Assembly (NCBI GenBank): GCA_037957365.1
Contig: JARHVA010003168.1
Span: 1,254,501-1,318,500 of the forward strand
Reading direction: 5' to 3'
Source of the DNA: Torreya grandis
Taxonomy: Eukaryota; Streptophyta; Pinopsida; Cupressales; Taxaceae
DNA: 64,000 nucleotides
Shown here piece after piece: positions 63,200 to 64,000 of the stretch. The notes beneath the pieces were generated by a model. That model saw nothing but the letters and a program-made list of their open reading frames with translations, was not told where the DNA came from and did no database searches. The stretch's first letter is position 1; each line of letters opens with the position of its first letter. The translations under genes were made by a program, and so were the position numbers.

Positions 63200-64000
63200 T
63201 CATTCCCTCATGCTTAACAATCATGCATGATTCCTTTGTTTGATACAAGACACCATGACATGGAGTCTCTTCTGAGACTCATCAGTTAGTATCATTTTTA
63301 TCAACTTACTTGTTCACAGTTTTTCTTACTTACTTATATATAGTTTCTCAAATTACTTTCATGTACATAGTGTTTTTTCTTAATTTTACATAGAAATATT
63401 TCAAATATACCAAAAATAATACAATCTTCTAAAATACCAAAAACAATATAACATGCCAAAATACAAAAACATTCAAATAACTTAAAACACCAAAAACATT
63501 TCAACTATATGCATTATCCATGCTTTACATTTCTACTACCATACTAGACTTAGATTTTGTTGTCATATGTTATTGTTTTTTGATTTATCTATATTACCAT
63601 GCTTCACTTGATCTTCTTTGAGTGTGTGCAGTAGACCAAGATCTATGATTATTTCACTCTACCCATTGAGGGGGCATCTTACTTTTACATTTGAGATATA
63701 CATCAACATGTCTACCCACCAGGGGCATCTTCTACATGACTAAACCATCTAGGATATGCCATTCCTACAACACACACTCTTGTTATCATGATAATGTACA
63801 TTACTTCCTAGCTTACATAGATTATTATATCAACACTCACTAGTTTATAACACTTGTGTATTTCTTAGCATTTACCTAGTATTGTACTCCATGTTTTGCA
63901 TACTTTCATTTCTTGTTATGATTAGTTAGATGTGATAGTATTTATAGAATTTTCATGCCTTCCCTCATTAATTTGAGTAGCTAGATGTGTTTTCATTTCT
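63200..64000. other. Right edge; no gene recognised
   Basis: AT-rich sequence without a coherent frame or a repeat partner in the window. If the preceding gag relic is continuous, protease and RT would be expected beyond the right edge. Confidence 0.35.

Overview
This window looks like intergenic, heterochromatic DNA from a plant with a large, repeat-rich nuclear genome. It is strikingly AT-rich. Nearly everything recognisable is a decayed LTR retrotransposon of plant Ty3/gypsy type: Tat-like elements with a second RNase H, a chromovirus, and gag relics with a degenerate Cys-His box. I see no intact host gene, rRNA, tRNA or CRISPR array. Most in-frame stops in the relics fall where Gln (CAA/CAG) or Trp (TGG) would be expected, as C-to-T decay of methylated cytosines would produce. 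The species cannot be named from the sequence.

Layout. 1-1588 (+) is the integrase end of a chromovirus pol. About 1640-7555 is a large inverted repeat: two arms of about 1.8 kb around a spacer that holds a second chromovirus 3' end and a perfect (CA)29. The right arm carries the start of an unusual protein relic that runs on (+) to about 8850. A Tat-like element of about 14 kb (minus strand, about 9177-23226) interrupts this relic. Its LTRs are about 1.2 kb and it keeps recognisable gag, protease, RT, RNase H, second RNase H and integrase. Protein-like sequence resumes at 23240 with a VGHTNEDID motif. It is cut again by a second LTR element (23764-31434, 2.4-kb LTRs, 2.9-kb interior without pol, near-matching ATAAT/ATAAC flanks) and seems to continue at 31439-32157. 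Pieces of one protein may therefore be scattered across about 25 kb by two insertions.

32924-40667 is a third element (minus strand, 1.2-kb LTRs) with a gag relic but no RT that I could find. 41690-41986 (+) is the integrase C-terminus of yet another gypsy element, interrupted by an extraordinary element at 41987-58746. That element has LTRs of about 6.4-6.7 kb around an interior of only about 1 kb, and its right LTR contains a 2.7-kb copia-like element (50152-52878). Flanks GGAAT/TGAAT support the insertion. The interrupted host element appears to resume at 58747 and may end at a polypurine tract near 59766-59780. The right edge (62500-63199, +) is a gag relic with a Cys-His box followed by a G-patch-like segment.

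Nothing here is likely to be expressed as intact protein. The value of the window is its insertion history, the giant-LTR element, a Tyr/Pro-rich reading frame shared by two pol-less elements, and the VGHTNEDID-type protein relic linked to the inverted repeat. All boundaries were set by eye and are approximate unless a terminal TG/CA or a target duplication is cited.
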